This document shows, one piece after another, positions 51,052 through 60,254 of a stretch of 64,000 bases of DNA. The stretch comes from Gammaproteobacteria bacterium (GTDB lineage: Bacteria > Pseudomonadota > Gammaproteobacteria > SZUA-229). The notes beneath the pieces are model-generated. The model was not told the DNA's origin. It ran no database searches and saw only the letters and a list, made by a program, of their open reading frames with translations. The translations under genes were made by a program, and so were the position numbers. The stretch spans positions 1 to 64,000 of the forward strand of contig JAPHRO010000023.1 of the NCBI GenBank assembly GCA_026195895.1, in the 5' to 3' direction. Numbering within the stretch: position 1 is the first letter of the stretch; the number at the start of each line of letters is the position of its first letter.

Positions 51052-52419
51052 CTAGCCGGTGGCTTCGGCAGGCGAGGCTTTCAGTATTTCAGTTTTTATC
51101 ATCCAGCGATTCATTAGCTTGGCAGCAACAAGGTCACCACAGACATTGACCGCGGTTCGGCTCATATCAAGAATACGGTCAACGCCCATTATCAAAACAA
51201 TGCCAGCCGTGGGTACACCTGCCGTTTCAAGTACCATGGCAAGAATTACGATGCCAACGCCGGGAGTGCCTGGTGAACCAATTGATGCACCGACTGCGGT
51301 AACGATAACCAGCAGTAAAGCACTCATACCGAGATCAACGCCAAACACCTGGGCTAAAAATATTGTGGCAACACCCTGATATAAAGCCGTGCCATTCATA
51401 TTAATGGTGGCGCCCAGAGGTATTACAAATTGCGAGACAGACGGGTGAACTTTAAGTTTTTCTTCGGCGGTCTTGATCGACAGTGGCATCACTGCTGCTG
51501 AACTCGAGGTAGAAAAAGCCAATAACAAAACATCCCGGCTATCGTTTAAAAACTGCAGCGGTGATTCACGGGTAAAAATATATATCAGCAATAAATATAC
51601 AGACAATAATATCAGCAGGCCAAGCAATACCGTGCCGACATAGACCCCCATACCGAGTATCGCATTTAATCCAATCTTGGTGGTTAACTGCGCCATTAAT
51701 CCAAAAACGGCTATGGGTGCCAGGCGCATGGCCCAGCCGACGACGGTCATGCAAACTTCCTGCAATGACGCCATTAAATCTAACAGGGGTTTTGACTGTG
51801 TGGGCTGCATCATCACCAGCGCGATACCCATAATCATGGCAAACAACACGACCTGTAACATTTGGCCTTCAACCATTGAGGTTAATGGGTTGGTGGGCAA
51901 AATGGTCACCAGTTTTTGTGGCAGTTCAGACAGGCTGGGGGCTGCGACCTGCGTCGAAGTTGCGGGTGCTGATGCGGTGCTTGTCTGAAGAGTCATCCTC
52001 AGGTTATCGGCGTCGACAAAACTGCCGGGATTAATGGCTATTGCAACACCCAGGCCAATAATAATGGCCAGGGTGGTGGTAATCACAAAATAAATGACAA
52101 CCCCTGAACCCATTTTTCGCAATTGTTCAAAGCTTTCACTTGCGGTTAAGCCGCGCACCACAGAAGCAAAAATTAATGGCATGACTATCATTTGAATCAG
52201 GGTCAGGAACAGTTGACCGGGTAAAGCGAGCCAGTTTCCAATCGTTGTTGCGGTGTCCTGGTCAAACCAGCCGGTGGTCGGTCCAATTAGCATCCCCACG
52301 GTAATGCCCAGAAACATACCAATGAGAACTTTTAACCATAAGCGACCTGCCACCAGTCTTGTCAGGTGCTTGTTGAGGAAATCGAAAGGCGTATTGATAG
52401 TTAGATATTTGCTAATCAT
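51052..52419 (-). CDS. Dicarboxylate/amino acid:cation symporter (DAACS)
   Basis: STSSSAAVMPLSIKTAEEKLKVHPSVSQFVIPLGATINMNGTALYQGVATIFLAQVFG, GSIGSPGTPGVGIVILAMVL. Confidence 0.95.
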   Translation of the reverse strand: MISKYLTINTPFDFLNKHLTRLVAGRLWLKVLIGMFLGITVGMLIGPTTGWFDQDTATTIGNWLALPGQLFLTLIQMIVMPLIFASVVRGLTASESFEQLRKMGSGVVIYFVITTTLAIIIGLGVAIAINPGSFVDADNLRMTLQTSTASAPATSTQVAAPSLSELPQKLVTILPTNPLTSMVEGQMLQVVLFAMIMGIALVMMQPTQSKPLLDLMASLQEVCMTVVGWAMRLAPIAVFGLMAQLTTKIGLNAILGMGVYVGTVLLGLLILLSVYLLLIYIFTRESPLQFLNDSRDVLLLAFSTSSSAAVMPLSIKTAEEKLKVHPSVSQFVIPLGATINMNGTALYQGVATIFLAQVFGVDLGMSALLLVIVTAVGASIGSPGTPGVGIVILAMVLETAGVPTAGIVLIMGVDRILDMSRTAVNVCGDLVAAKLMNRWMIKTEILKASPAEATG

Positions 52420-52594
52420 GGCTTTATTTGAAACTGTTTTAAAAGCTAAGTCTATTTAAAAACAAAATAGCTACTAGATGTAAATCAATAGAATACCGAT
52501 ACAGTAAAAATTACAGGATAATAATGTATTCGCTAAAGTTACTATATAGTTAAAGTAACTATCATGCTCAGTTTTCTGAAAACAGAGGTTTAAC

Positions 52595-55228
52595 ATGGCA
52601 TCGGTCGTCTGGCACAGTGCTGCTGCTGAAGATGTATTACAGCAACTTGATTCTTCCTTATCCGGTTTGACAGGCGCCGAGGCTCAAAAACGTTTACTCG
52701 AACACGGCCCGAATGCTATTCCCGAAAAGCACCGCCGTTCAATACTGGCCATGTTACTGGCACAGTTTACCGATTTCATGATTTTAGTGTTGCTGGCGGC
52801 CGCATTGATTTCCGGAATTATTGGCGAGCCGCAGGACACCATTGCCATTCTGGTGATTGTGTTACTCAATGCCATTATTGGACTGGTGCAGGAGTTTCGG
52901 GCAGAACGTGCGGTGGCTGCCCTGCGCGAAATGGCCGCACCCGAAACACAGGTGCTGCGCGATGGACAGCTGGTCACGCTGGCGGCTGCCGATCTGGTGC
53001 CCGGCGATGTAGTCATGCTGGAGGCCGGCAACATCGTGCCCGCCGATCTGCGCTTGCTGGAAGTGGAAGAGATGCTGGCGGATGAGTCAGCCCTGACCGG
53101 AGAATCCCATCCGGTCGATAAGCAGATTGAGCCACTCTCTGAAACTGAACTTCCCCTGGGCGATCGTCAGAATCTGGCTTTCAAGAGCAGTCTGATCACC
53201 CGAGGCCGTGGTATGGGCGTGGTGGTGGCCACAGGCCTGGGAACCGAAATTGGCCAGATTGCAGAACTGCTGCGGGGTGAGGCTGGCGTAAAAACGCCGT
53301 TACAGGTGCGGCTTGCGCGCTTTGGCCGATATCTGGCCCTGGCCGTACTGGCCATTTGTGCGGTGGTGTTTACCGCCGGCCTGTTGCAGGGGCAGCCGGT
53401 GTTGCTGATGTTTTTAACTGCGGTGAGTCTGGCGGTGGCGGCGATTCCAGAAGCATTGCCGGCCGTGGTGACTATTTCTCTCGCGCTGGGTGCGCGCAAA
53501 CTGATTTTACACAAGGCGCTGGTGCGTAATCTCCCCGCCGTCGAAACCCTGGGCTCGGTCACCTACATCTGTGCCGACAAGACCGGTACGCTGACACAAA
53601 ACCGGATGACCGTGGAGCTGTTTTTTGTCGCAGGTGAGCGCAGGGATTCGCTCTCCGATCCGCAAATTCAGCAGATTTTGAACGAGCTGGGAGAAGCGCT
53701 GGTACTTAACAATGATGTCGCCGAAAAGGACGGTAAACCGGCAGGGGAGCCGACCGAATTAGCTCTATTTGAAGCGGCACAGCTAGCAGGTTTTGACAAA
53801 GCAGCGATGGAACAGGCAAAACCGCGACTGGCGGCTATCCCGTTTGATAGTCAGCGCAAGCAAATGACCACCTTGCATCAGGCATCGGACGGTGTCATCG
53901 CCTATATTAAAGGGGCGCCGGAACGGTTGTTGCCACAATGTTCCCGAGCACTGGCCGCTGACGGCGAACAGGCATTTGAGCCTGAAACCGTACTGGCAGA
54001 AGCAACCGCTTTAGCCCATGAAGGCTACCGGGTGCTGGCACTGGCAAAACGAGATTTTACGATGGTGCCGGAACCACTCGAGCCTGCAACCACGGAACAG
54101 GATTTAACTTTTATTGGACTGGTGGCACTGATTGATCCGCCACGCTCAGAAGCCTCACAGGCAGTAGCCGATTGTTTAACCGCTGGCATCACACCGGTGA
54201 TGATTACCGGTGATCATCCCGGTACGGCCATGGCCATCGCCCGGCGCATCGGAATTAGTGACGATGATCAGGCGACTCTGAGTGGTGAAGAACTGGAAAA
54301 ATTATCCGATAAACAGTTTGCCCATCTGGTCGAATCTGTGCGGGTATATGCCCGTGTCACACCGCAACAGAAATTACGCATCGTTAAAGCACTGCAGGAG
54401 AATGGTGAATTTGTAGCCATGACCGGTGACGGTGTCAACGACGCACCGGCATTGAAGCGTGCCGGCATCGGTATATCAATGGGGCAAAAAGGCACGGATG
54501 TTGCGCGCGAGGCATCGGACATGGTTTTGTTAGACGATGACTTCGCAACAATCGTGCGTGCGATAAAAGCAGGGCGGCGCATATTCGATAATATTCGCAA
54601 GTTTATTAAAGACACCATGAGTTCAAATTCAGGCGAGATCTGGACGCTGTTCCTGGCGCCGTTTCTCGGCTTGCCCATTCCCCTGTTACCAATCCATATT
54701 TTATGGATCAACCTGGTCACCGATGGTTTACCCGGACTCGCCTTTGCCGCAGAACCGGCTGAAAAGGGAATTATGCAGCGGCCACCACGTCCGCCAGAAG
54801 AAAATATTTTTGCGCATGGCATGTGGCAACATATTATCTGGGTGGGGTTGTTTGTGGGCGGTATATCAGTCGCATCTCAGGCCTGGGCTATTTCACGCGA
54901 TGTCAGTTACTGGCAAACTATTGTATTTACCGTATTAACCCTCTCGCAATTATTTCATTCACTTGCGGTGCGCAGTGAAAACCAGTCACTGTTTCGCATA
55001 GGTTTGTTCAGTAACCTGCCAATGCTGGGAGCGGTGATGTTAATGTTGCTATTGCAGATGGCGGTAATTTATACACCAGCACTGAATAGTATTTTTCACA
55101 CGCAACCCTTGCCATTGTTTGATCTTGCCGTTTGTCTGGTGTTGTCTTCCAGCGTATTAATCGTTGTGGAAATTGAAAAATGGCTGATGCGTAGCGGTGT
55201 TATTTATAGCAATACCAGGTCAGGCTAA
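52595..55228 (+). CDS. P-type cation-translocating ATPase (SERCA/PMA1-like P2A)
   Basis: [90 protein letters not shown]. Confidence 0.95.
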   Translation: MASVVWHSAAAEDVLQQLDSSLSGLTGAEAQKRLLEHGPNAIPEKHRRSILAMLLAQFTDFMILVLLAAALISGIIGEPQDTIAILVIVLLNAIIGLVQEFRAERAVAALREMAAPETQVLRDGQLVTLAAADLVPGDVVMLEAGNIVPADLRLLEVEEMLADESALTGESHPVDKQIEPLSETELPLGDRQNLAFKSSLITRGRGMGVVVATGLGTEIGQIAELLRGEAGVKTPLQVRLARFGRYLALAVLAICAVVFTAGLLQGQPVLLMFLTAVSLAVAAIPEALPAVVTISLALGARKLILHKALVRNLPAVETLGSVTYICADKTGTLTQNRMTVELFFVAGERRDSLSDPQIQQILNELGEALVLNNDVAEKDGKPAGEPTELALFEAAQLAGFDKAAMEQAKPRLAAIPFDSQRKQMTTLHQASDGVIAYIKGAPERLLPQCSRALAADGEQAFEPETVLAEATALAHEGYRVLALAKRDFTMVPEPLEPATTEQDLTFIGLVALIDPPRSEASQAVADCLTAGITPVMITGDHPGTAMAIARRIGISDDDQATLSGEELEKLSDKQFAHLVESVRVYARVTPQQKLRIVKALQENGEFVAMTGDGVNDAPALKRAGIGISMGQKGTDVAREASDMVLLDDDFATIVRAIKAGRRIFDNIRKFIKDTMSSNSGEIWTLFLAPFLGLPIPLLPIHILWINLVTDGLPGLAFAAEPAEKGIMQRPPRPPEENIFAHGMWQHIIWVGLFVGGISVASQAWAISRDVSYWQTIVFTVLTLSQLFHSLAVRSENQSLFRIGLFSNLPMLGAVMLMLLLQMAVIYTPALNSIFHTQPLPLFDLAVCLVLSSSVLIVVEIEKWLMRSGVIYSNTRSG

Positions 55229-55506
55229 AATCAGCTTGATGAATTAAGCTCGGGTTAGCAGTTGTTATCAATTGGCTGGTATCAAGATACGAATGGCAAA
55301 TTGATAAAGTCACCATGGATCTTCGATGGGTTCTTATGTGTGAATTTGTTTTAGCAATATCTGAGACACCGCCTGGACTATAAACAGCAACGATGAAAAC
55401 GCGTGACTCTGCAATAACAGGCCAGACGTGATTCAGCAGAATTTTAATGGAGGATTTTATAGTGCCGAGAAGAGGGCTGGTATCTCTGGCATTAGTAAAA
55501 TATTCT

Positions 55507-56151
55507 TCAATGGGAATCTACAGTAATTATGGCAAGCCTGGTGATCTGTACTGGATTACGAGGGTAAACACGGACGTAATATTTGCCTGCATCTTCAATA
55601 GTAATTGGGATTACAATTTGTTTTTCACTAGCAAGGAAACAATCCTCAATAACTGTATCGAATATTTCAGAAACAAAATGGACCGTGACTTTTTCATCTT
55701 TGGCCAGACTCAACTCAAGGCGATAGGTGCCGGGTAATAAAGGGCCAACAGGCACGAAATAGTTTTTCTCTACCAGGGTTGACATCTTCCCCAGGATTTC
55801 ACTATTCCAGATCCGTTGCGGAGGTACAGGTGCTGACATCGGATAATAGGCGCATTTTTCTTTCATGTGGTTCAGTATGCTGAACAATTCTTTTTGCAGC
55901 CATTTTTTTTCCGATGCCTGGTTGTAGTGACGCACGATATGCTCAATGGATGCTTCATAAGCATCACCAAAGCTTGCTCGTCCACTGCATTGAGCTTCAT
56001 GGCATTTGGCACAAATGGTATTGAAAATAATTACAGATTCCTGAAAGGGTTTATTTTCAGTGGGGAATGCCTGGCTGGAAATCAGTAGAAGAATAAGTAT
56101 CCACTGAGTTCTGCTGATGTAAGCTAGTTTCATTTTAAAATTTTTTTTCAA
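55507..56151 (-). CDS. Secreted c-type cytochrome-like protein
   Basis: Signal peptide; IIFNTICAKCHEAQCSG: CAKCH heme motif; unique C-terminal beta-rich region. Confidence 0.75.
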   Translation of the reverse strand: MKKNFKMKLAYISRTQWILILLLISSQAFPTENKPFQESVIIFNTICAKCHEAQCSGRASFGDAYEASIEHIVRHYNQASEKKWLQKELFSILNHMKEKCAYYPMSAPVPPQRIWNSEILGKMSTLVEKNYFVPVGPLLPGTYRLELSLAKDEKVTVHFVSEIFDTVIEDCFLASEKQIVIPITIEDAGKYYVRVYPRNPVQITRLAIITVDSH

Positions 56152-56291
56152 AATTCTGAATTCGGGTCATTTATCAGGTCTGGACGTGATATAGATTCAG
56201 TATATCAGGGAATCTCTTACCATACTTGCCCAAAGCTTCCCTGGGTACAGGCGATGCCATAAAAACCAGCACAGGAAGATTCGGTATTATC

Positions 56292-56728
56292 CACGAACGC
56301 ATGCTCAATCGGGTGCGCCTGCCCACCTCCTGCTGTCAGATTAACTGCGGTGGCCAGGCTGATATTTCCATCAATAATCAGCACACCAGGCCATTCAAGA
56401 TCGATCACAGTCTGGTGGCCAATATCTGTGAGCGCCCATCGGTGGCAAAAATTCTAATGCCCGTTCCAGGCCCACCATGCAGAAACTGGTGATGGCCGGG
56501 TTGCCGAATAATCCACCTGGATGGCCGGAGGCGACTGTAGCAGTAAAGACCATTCTCGACTGTTATAAACAGGATGCCCATGACTGGGAGCGTCTTGGTG
56601 AATGGGTCGAACGTATCGGCTGGCCACGCTTCTTTGAAATGACCGGCTTTCCGTTTACCCGTTACCATATGGATAACTGGCACGGTGCCCGCAGTACGCT
56701 TAATCATTCTATGCATATTCGATTTTAG
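56292..56728 (+). pseudogene. dsrB: dsrB remnant (dissimilatory sulfite reductase beta subunit) with internal deletion
   Basis: Frame 1 HERMLNRVRLPTSCCQINCGGQADISINNQHTRPFKIDHSLVANICERPSV, then frame 2 GGKNSNARSRPTMQKLVMAGLPNNPPGWPEATVAVKTILDCYKQDAHDWERLGEWVERIGWPRFFEMTGFPFTRYHMDNWHGARSTLNHSMHIRF*; ferredoxin domain missing. Confidence 0.85.
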
Positions 56729-57386
56729 TAAATTGACGATGCTGTAGAGCAGCCTTGTAAAAACAGGTGACAGGAGCTGGGAACTATCATGCCTCGATCT
56801 GCCCTGGTGTCTGTTCCTGTTTTTGCCCTATTTGGCGATGGTGATTTATCCCTCATGTTAATAACAGCATAACGGATTTCATGTGATCACCATACGCATT
56901 TTAAATTACCTGCAGTGGCAATAATGTCACCGGCAGTGGGCGAAAAACATTTCACTTATGAACTGCTAATAATAACAGGCAAAGCTGTTGCTCATGTAAG
57001 GAGGGAATGGCTTGTGTTTGCCGAGGTTTTTATATCGTGCCGGATGTAAACAACCGCCTCAGGGTGAAATGCAAAAGCCGATGGCTATTATCTGATTTTA
57101 CAAAACGCTAGCAGTTTTGCGAGGAGCTGTAAGCCATTACTATGATGTCAGTTTTTTTAATAATTAATCAGAGCTGACTTAGGCTTTACCTGGATATAGA
57201 AGAGGTTGACAGCTTCCCCTGTAAATATGAATTGCTTTAAATATCAGAGTTAAAGGGAGCTGAAGAGATGGGTTTAAAATTGATTAATGCAGTATGTTAG
57301 GCACCATCTTCCGTGATGTACACGTACAGGATAATCCGCTTTTTCAGTGCTGGTTGAGATATTTGTGTAATCCCGAGAAATTATGC

Positions 57387-57416
57387 TTGACACAGGAAAA
57401 GGTTTTGTTCTACGGT
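57387..57416 (+). promoter_or_regulatory. Candidate promoter of the TA-like operon
   Basis: TTGACA (57387-57392), 18-nt spacer, TACGGT (57411-57416). Confidence 0.4.
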
Positions 57417-57417
57417 G

Positions 57418-57439
57418 TTTCTTGTTTCGAAACAGGAAA
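57418..57439. promoter_or_regulatory. Palindromic operator candidate of the TA-like operon
   Basis: TTTCtTGTTTCGAAACAgGAAA: perfect 12-bp core TGTTTCGAAACA extended to 22 bp with one mismatched pair, 5 nt before ATG 57445. Confidence 0.6.
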
Positions 57440-57444
57440 TCGTA

Positions 57445-57969
57445 ATGGAACTAAAACCCCAGGATACCTTATTGGTGCTCAAATATTGGTCTCTCAAGCA
57501 AGATGGTCTGGATAGTAGTGTCCGCGGTATTTCGGATGCTATAGGTATTAGCCCAAGTGAAGTTAGCAAAGGAACCAAACGGTTAATGGCGTCACATCTG
57601 GTTGTGGAAAGGTCGGGAGGTGTATTTGCCGAAAGCGGTGCGCTACTTGAATGGCTGTGCTATGGGGTTCGCTATGCTTTTCCACAGGAGAGTATTGGTT
57701 ACGGGCGAGGTATGGCAACTTCATGGAATTGCCCGGTTTTAGAAAGTGAGGTCAGCCCACCAGTTCCACCCCTGGTATGGCCAGTATCCGGTGGTGATGT
57801 CGAAGGTGCGTTAATTAAGCCTATTCATAATTCCGTACCCCTGGCTGCCAGCCGTGATGAGCGTTTATATCAGGCAATGTCTTTGTTAGAGGCTATTAGG
57901 GGTGGTAAACCCAGGGAATTAGCTATTGCCCGAGATCTTTTCGCCCGCTTGATTAAAGGGAATTTATGA
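57445..57969 (+). CDS. Winged-helix DNA-binding protein, putative antitoxin/repressor
   Basis: DSSVRGISDAIGISPSEVSKGTKRLMASHLVVERSGGVFAE wHTH pattern; 4-nt overlap with downstream NTase. Confidence 0.7.
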   Translation: MELKPQDTLLVLKYWSLKQDGLDSSVRGISDAIGISPSEVSKGTKRLMASHLVVERSGGVFAESGALLEWLCYGVRYAFPQESIGYGRGMATSWNCPVLESEVSPPVPPLVWPVSGGDVEGALIKPIHNSVPLAASRDERLYQAMSLLEAIRGGKPRELAIARDLFARLIKGNL

Positions 57970-58655
57970 ACGGCAAAGATATAAATTTAATACAGCTGGA
58001 TTTAATTGCGTCGGCTTTAGGTGATTTATTGTCACATGTTACGTTTGTAGGTGGCAGTACAACAGTATTGCTAGTCGATGAGGCTGCACATTACGGTGTA
58101 CGTAAAACAGACGATGTGGATGCCATTATCGATGTGGCAACTTTGGTTGAATACCATAAGTTTTCCCAGAAGCTACGCGACCTTGGTTTTCGGGAAGATA
58201 TTGGTGGCCCTGTCTGTCGTTGGCTTTACAAAACTGATATAGGCAGCGTGAAGCTGGATGTAATGCCGATCGATGAAGAAATACTCGGTTTTTCAAACCG
58301 TTGGTATAAAGAAGCAATTGTGGAATCGTTAGAATTTAAGCTGCCCAGTGGAATTCTTATTCATGTTGTTAGTCCTGCTTATTTTATAGCAACGAAGTTT
58401 GAAGCATTTGCTGGTCGTGGAAAGGGTGATTATTTTAGCCATGATCTGGAAGATATTGTTTTTGTGATGGAAAACAGGGGAGAGTTGATTACTGAGTTAA
58501 TGAATAGCTCTGAAGAGTTAAAGCACTATTTTTCAGGTCAGGTAGCATTGCTGCTCAATGATGATTTTCTAAATGTATTGCCTGGGTTAGTAAACAACGC
58601 CGAATCAGTGAGAGTTATAGAAAGTCATTTAAACTTAATGAAAACATGGTCGTAG
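57966..58655 (+). CDS. Nucleotidyltransferase (AbiEii/MenT-like fold), putative toxin
   Basis: FVGGSTTVLLV...RKTDDVDAIIDV...GSVKLDVMPID: GGS, DxD and a third Asp of the NTase fold. Confidence 0.72.
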   Translation: MNGKDINLIQLDLIASALGDLLSHVTFVGGSTTVLLVDEAAHYGVRKTDDVDAIIDVATLVEYHKFSQKLRDLGFREDIGGPVCRWLYKTDIGSVKLDVMPIDEEILGFSNRWYKEAIVESLEFKLPSGILIHVVSPAYFIATKFEAFAGRGKGDYFSHDLEDIVFVMENRGELITELMNSSEELKHYFSGQVALLLNDDFLNVLPGLVNNAESVRVIESHLNLMKTWS

Positions 58656-58677
58656 AGATAAGGAAATAATAAAAAAA

Positions 58678-58881
58678 ATGAGCGCATCAGTAATAGTAAA
58701 CAAAGTCTGGAACTACGCCCACGTCTTATGTGACGACCGTGTGTGATATGGAGATTATTATGTAGATGTGGAGGCCCTTGAAGATCTGGTTGTCGATGAA
58801 GAATTAGAAGCGCCAGGAGGCTTAACCGCTGGGTTTAATGTTTTTGAGTCTATCGGTGCGGTACGTCGAGAAACGAGATAA
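58678..58881 (+). pseudogene. hsdM: N-terminal remnant of type I restriction-modification HsdM
   Basis: MSASVIVNKVWNYAHVLCDDRV*YGDYYVDVEALEDLVVDEELEAPGGLTAGFNVFESIGAVRRETR*: start resembles HsdM xxIVNKLWNYCNVLRDDGVSYGDYV, then TGA and unrelated in-frame tail. Confidence 0.6.
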
Positions 58882-59148
58882 TCTGACTTTCTAGTTATTA
58901 ATCTGTTATGAATGTAGTTTCGCTATATTAGATAAATACGAGGGTTTTTTAGGACATGACTCCTGGGCTTAATACACTATAGATCATGCTTAAGAATTGA
59001 GTGAAGAATAAGTGTATCAAACTGTTTCTGAGCTCTGGTTATATTAAAATAGTTAACGGGACAGCAGTGGTTTTAATTGATTTTTATGAAGGGTAGTAAT
59101 GATAATTTGTGTGCTCCGCACTATCTATTTCCGTGTACCATACACGTA

Positions 59149-59161
59149 AGTGTGGTGCCGA
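59149..59161. repeat. Direct repeat AGTGTGGTGCCGA, copy 1
   Basis: Exact 13-bp match to 60009-60021; flanks the bacteriohemerythrin gene. Confidence 0.6.
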
Positions 59162-59343
59162 GAATGGGTTTTATGCGTTATTAAATAGCATTGTTATCCC
59201 AATACAGAGGGAGGTGCAGGTTAAGTTATAGTTTGCTTCATGCGATATAAAGCGTACTTGTTAATTTTTTAGCAAAGGCCTTTTATTTCCCTGTAATTTT
59301 CCAACTATAATGATTACAGCTTTTCCGAATCATAAGGTTTTCT

Positions 59344-59808
59344 ATGAAAAAATTCTTTAAATGGCGAAATGAGTGGTCTCTGGGAATTGAAGTAATGGAC
59401 TTGCAACATCGCCAGCTTGCTGAAATTCTTAATAAAATAGTTGAGCTATATCTTACAAATGGCGAACAGACAGATTTAACACAGCGATCAAATCAACTGC
59501 ATGAACAGCTGAATATATTCTATGACCAGGTCAAGAAACATTTTTATGATGAGGAAGATCTGATGCACAAGACAAATTATTCCGGTCACACAGATCATGC
59601 CCATGAACATTTGATGCTGCTTGCAGAATTAAAACACTACCTAAGGGAAGTTGAAGAGAAGCAAGATGATATCAATACAGATACCTTAAGTTCATTAAAA
59701 ACATGGTTTATTTCACACATTATAGAGAGTGATAAGGAATTTGCTGATTTCCTTCATGCGAATACTCAAGATGACGTCATCTCGATAGATTCTGTTAGTA
59801 GTAATTAG
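59344..59808 (+). CDS. Bacteriohemerythrin
   Basis: MKKFFKWRNEWSLGIEVMDLQHRQLAEILNKIVELY...HFYDEEDLMHKTNYSGHTDHAHEHLML...WFISHIIESDKEFADFL. Confidence 0.93.
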   Translation: MKKFFKWRNEWSLGIEVMDLQHRQLAEILNKIVELYLTNGEQTDLTQRSNQLHEQLNIFYDQVKKHFYDEEDLMHKTNYSGHTDHAHEHLMLLAELKHYLREVEEKQDDINTDTLSSLKTWFISHIIESDKEFADFLHANTQDDVISIDSVSSN

Positions 59809-59895
59809 TGGTATACAGACATCGGGAACATAGTTCAGATATTATTGTTATTAGTTAGTAGAAATTGTCATCTTGAACGCCCCGATGATAAATAG

Positions 59896-59923
59896 AAAGG
59901 CGGCTTTTTTAGTCGCCTTTTTT
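59896..59923 (+). terminator. Rho-independent terminator after bacteriohemerythrin
   Basis: AAAGGCGgcttttttagtCGCCTTTTTTaatt: GC stem followed by a T run. Confidence 0.75.
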
Positions 59924-60008
59924 AATTCTATTGAATGTCCGCAGCCGATAGCAGTCATATAACCACAATCAAAACTATTCAGCTTTATATCCAACAAAAT
60001 TATTTAAT

Positions 60009-60021
60009 AGTGTGGTGCCGA
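60009..60021. repeat. Direct repeat AGTGTGGTGCCGA, copy 2
   Basis: Exact 13-bp match to 59149-59161. Confidence 0.6.
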
Positions 60022-60254
60022 TGAAAGGACTTGCACCTATCTGTTGCTCCTGAAATAGTAAATATATTCAAATAGTTAGAAATCTTATTGTGTTGTAAGA
60101 GCTGCATCAGTGTTATTTGTCATTTGGCTGGTTACTCGATAACTCTCCAATGTATTGATTTGAATCAGCTTTTTATTTTCTAATCAGGACAAAATATTAA
60201 ATTAGCGGACTGTAAGGTAAGCTAAATAACAAAAAGAACAGGGAATGATTAGAC

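Noticed and set aside
55447-55737. Plus-strand 96-aa ORF
   Set aside because: Antisense to the c-type cytochrome-like gene; no domain evidence.
56217-56408. Minus-strand 63-aa ORF
   Set aside because: Antisense to the dsrB-like segment, which has better motif support.
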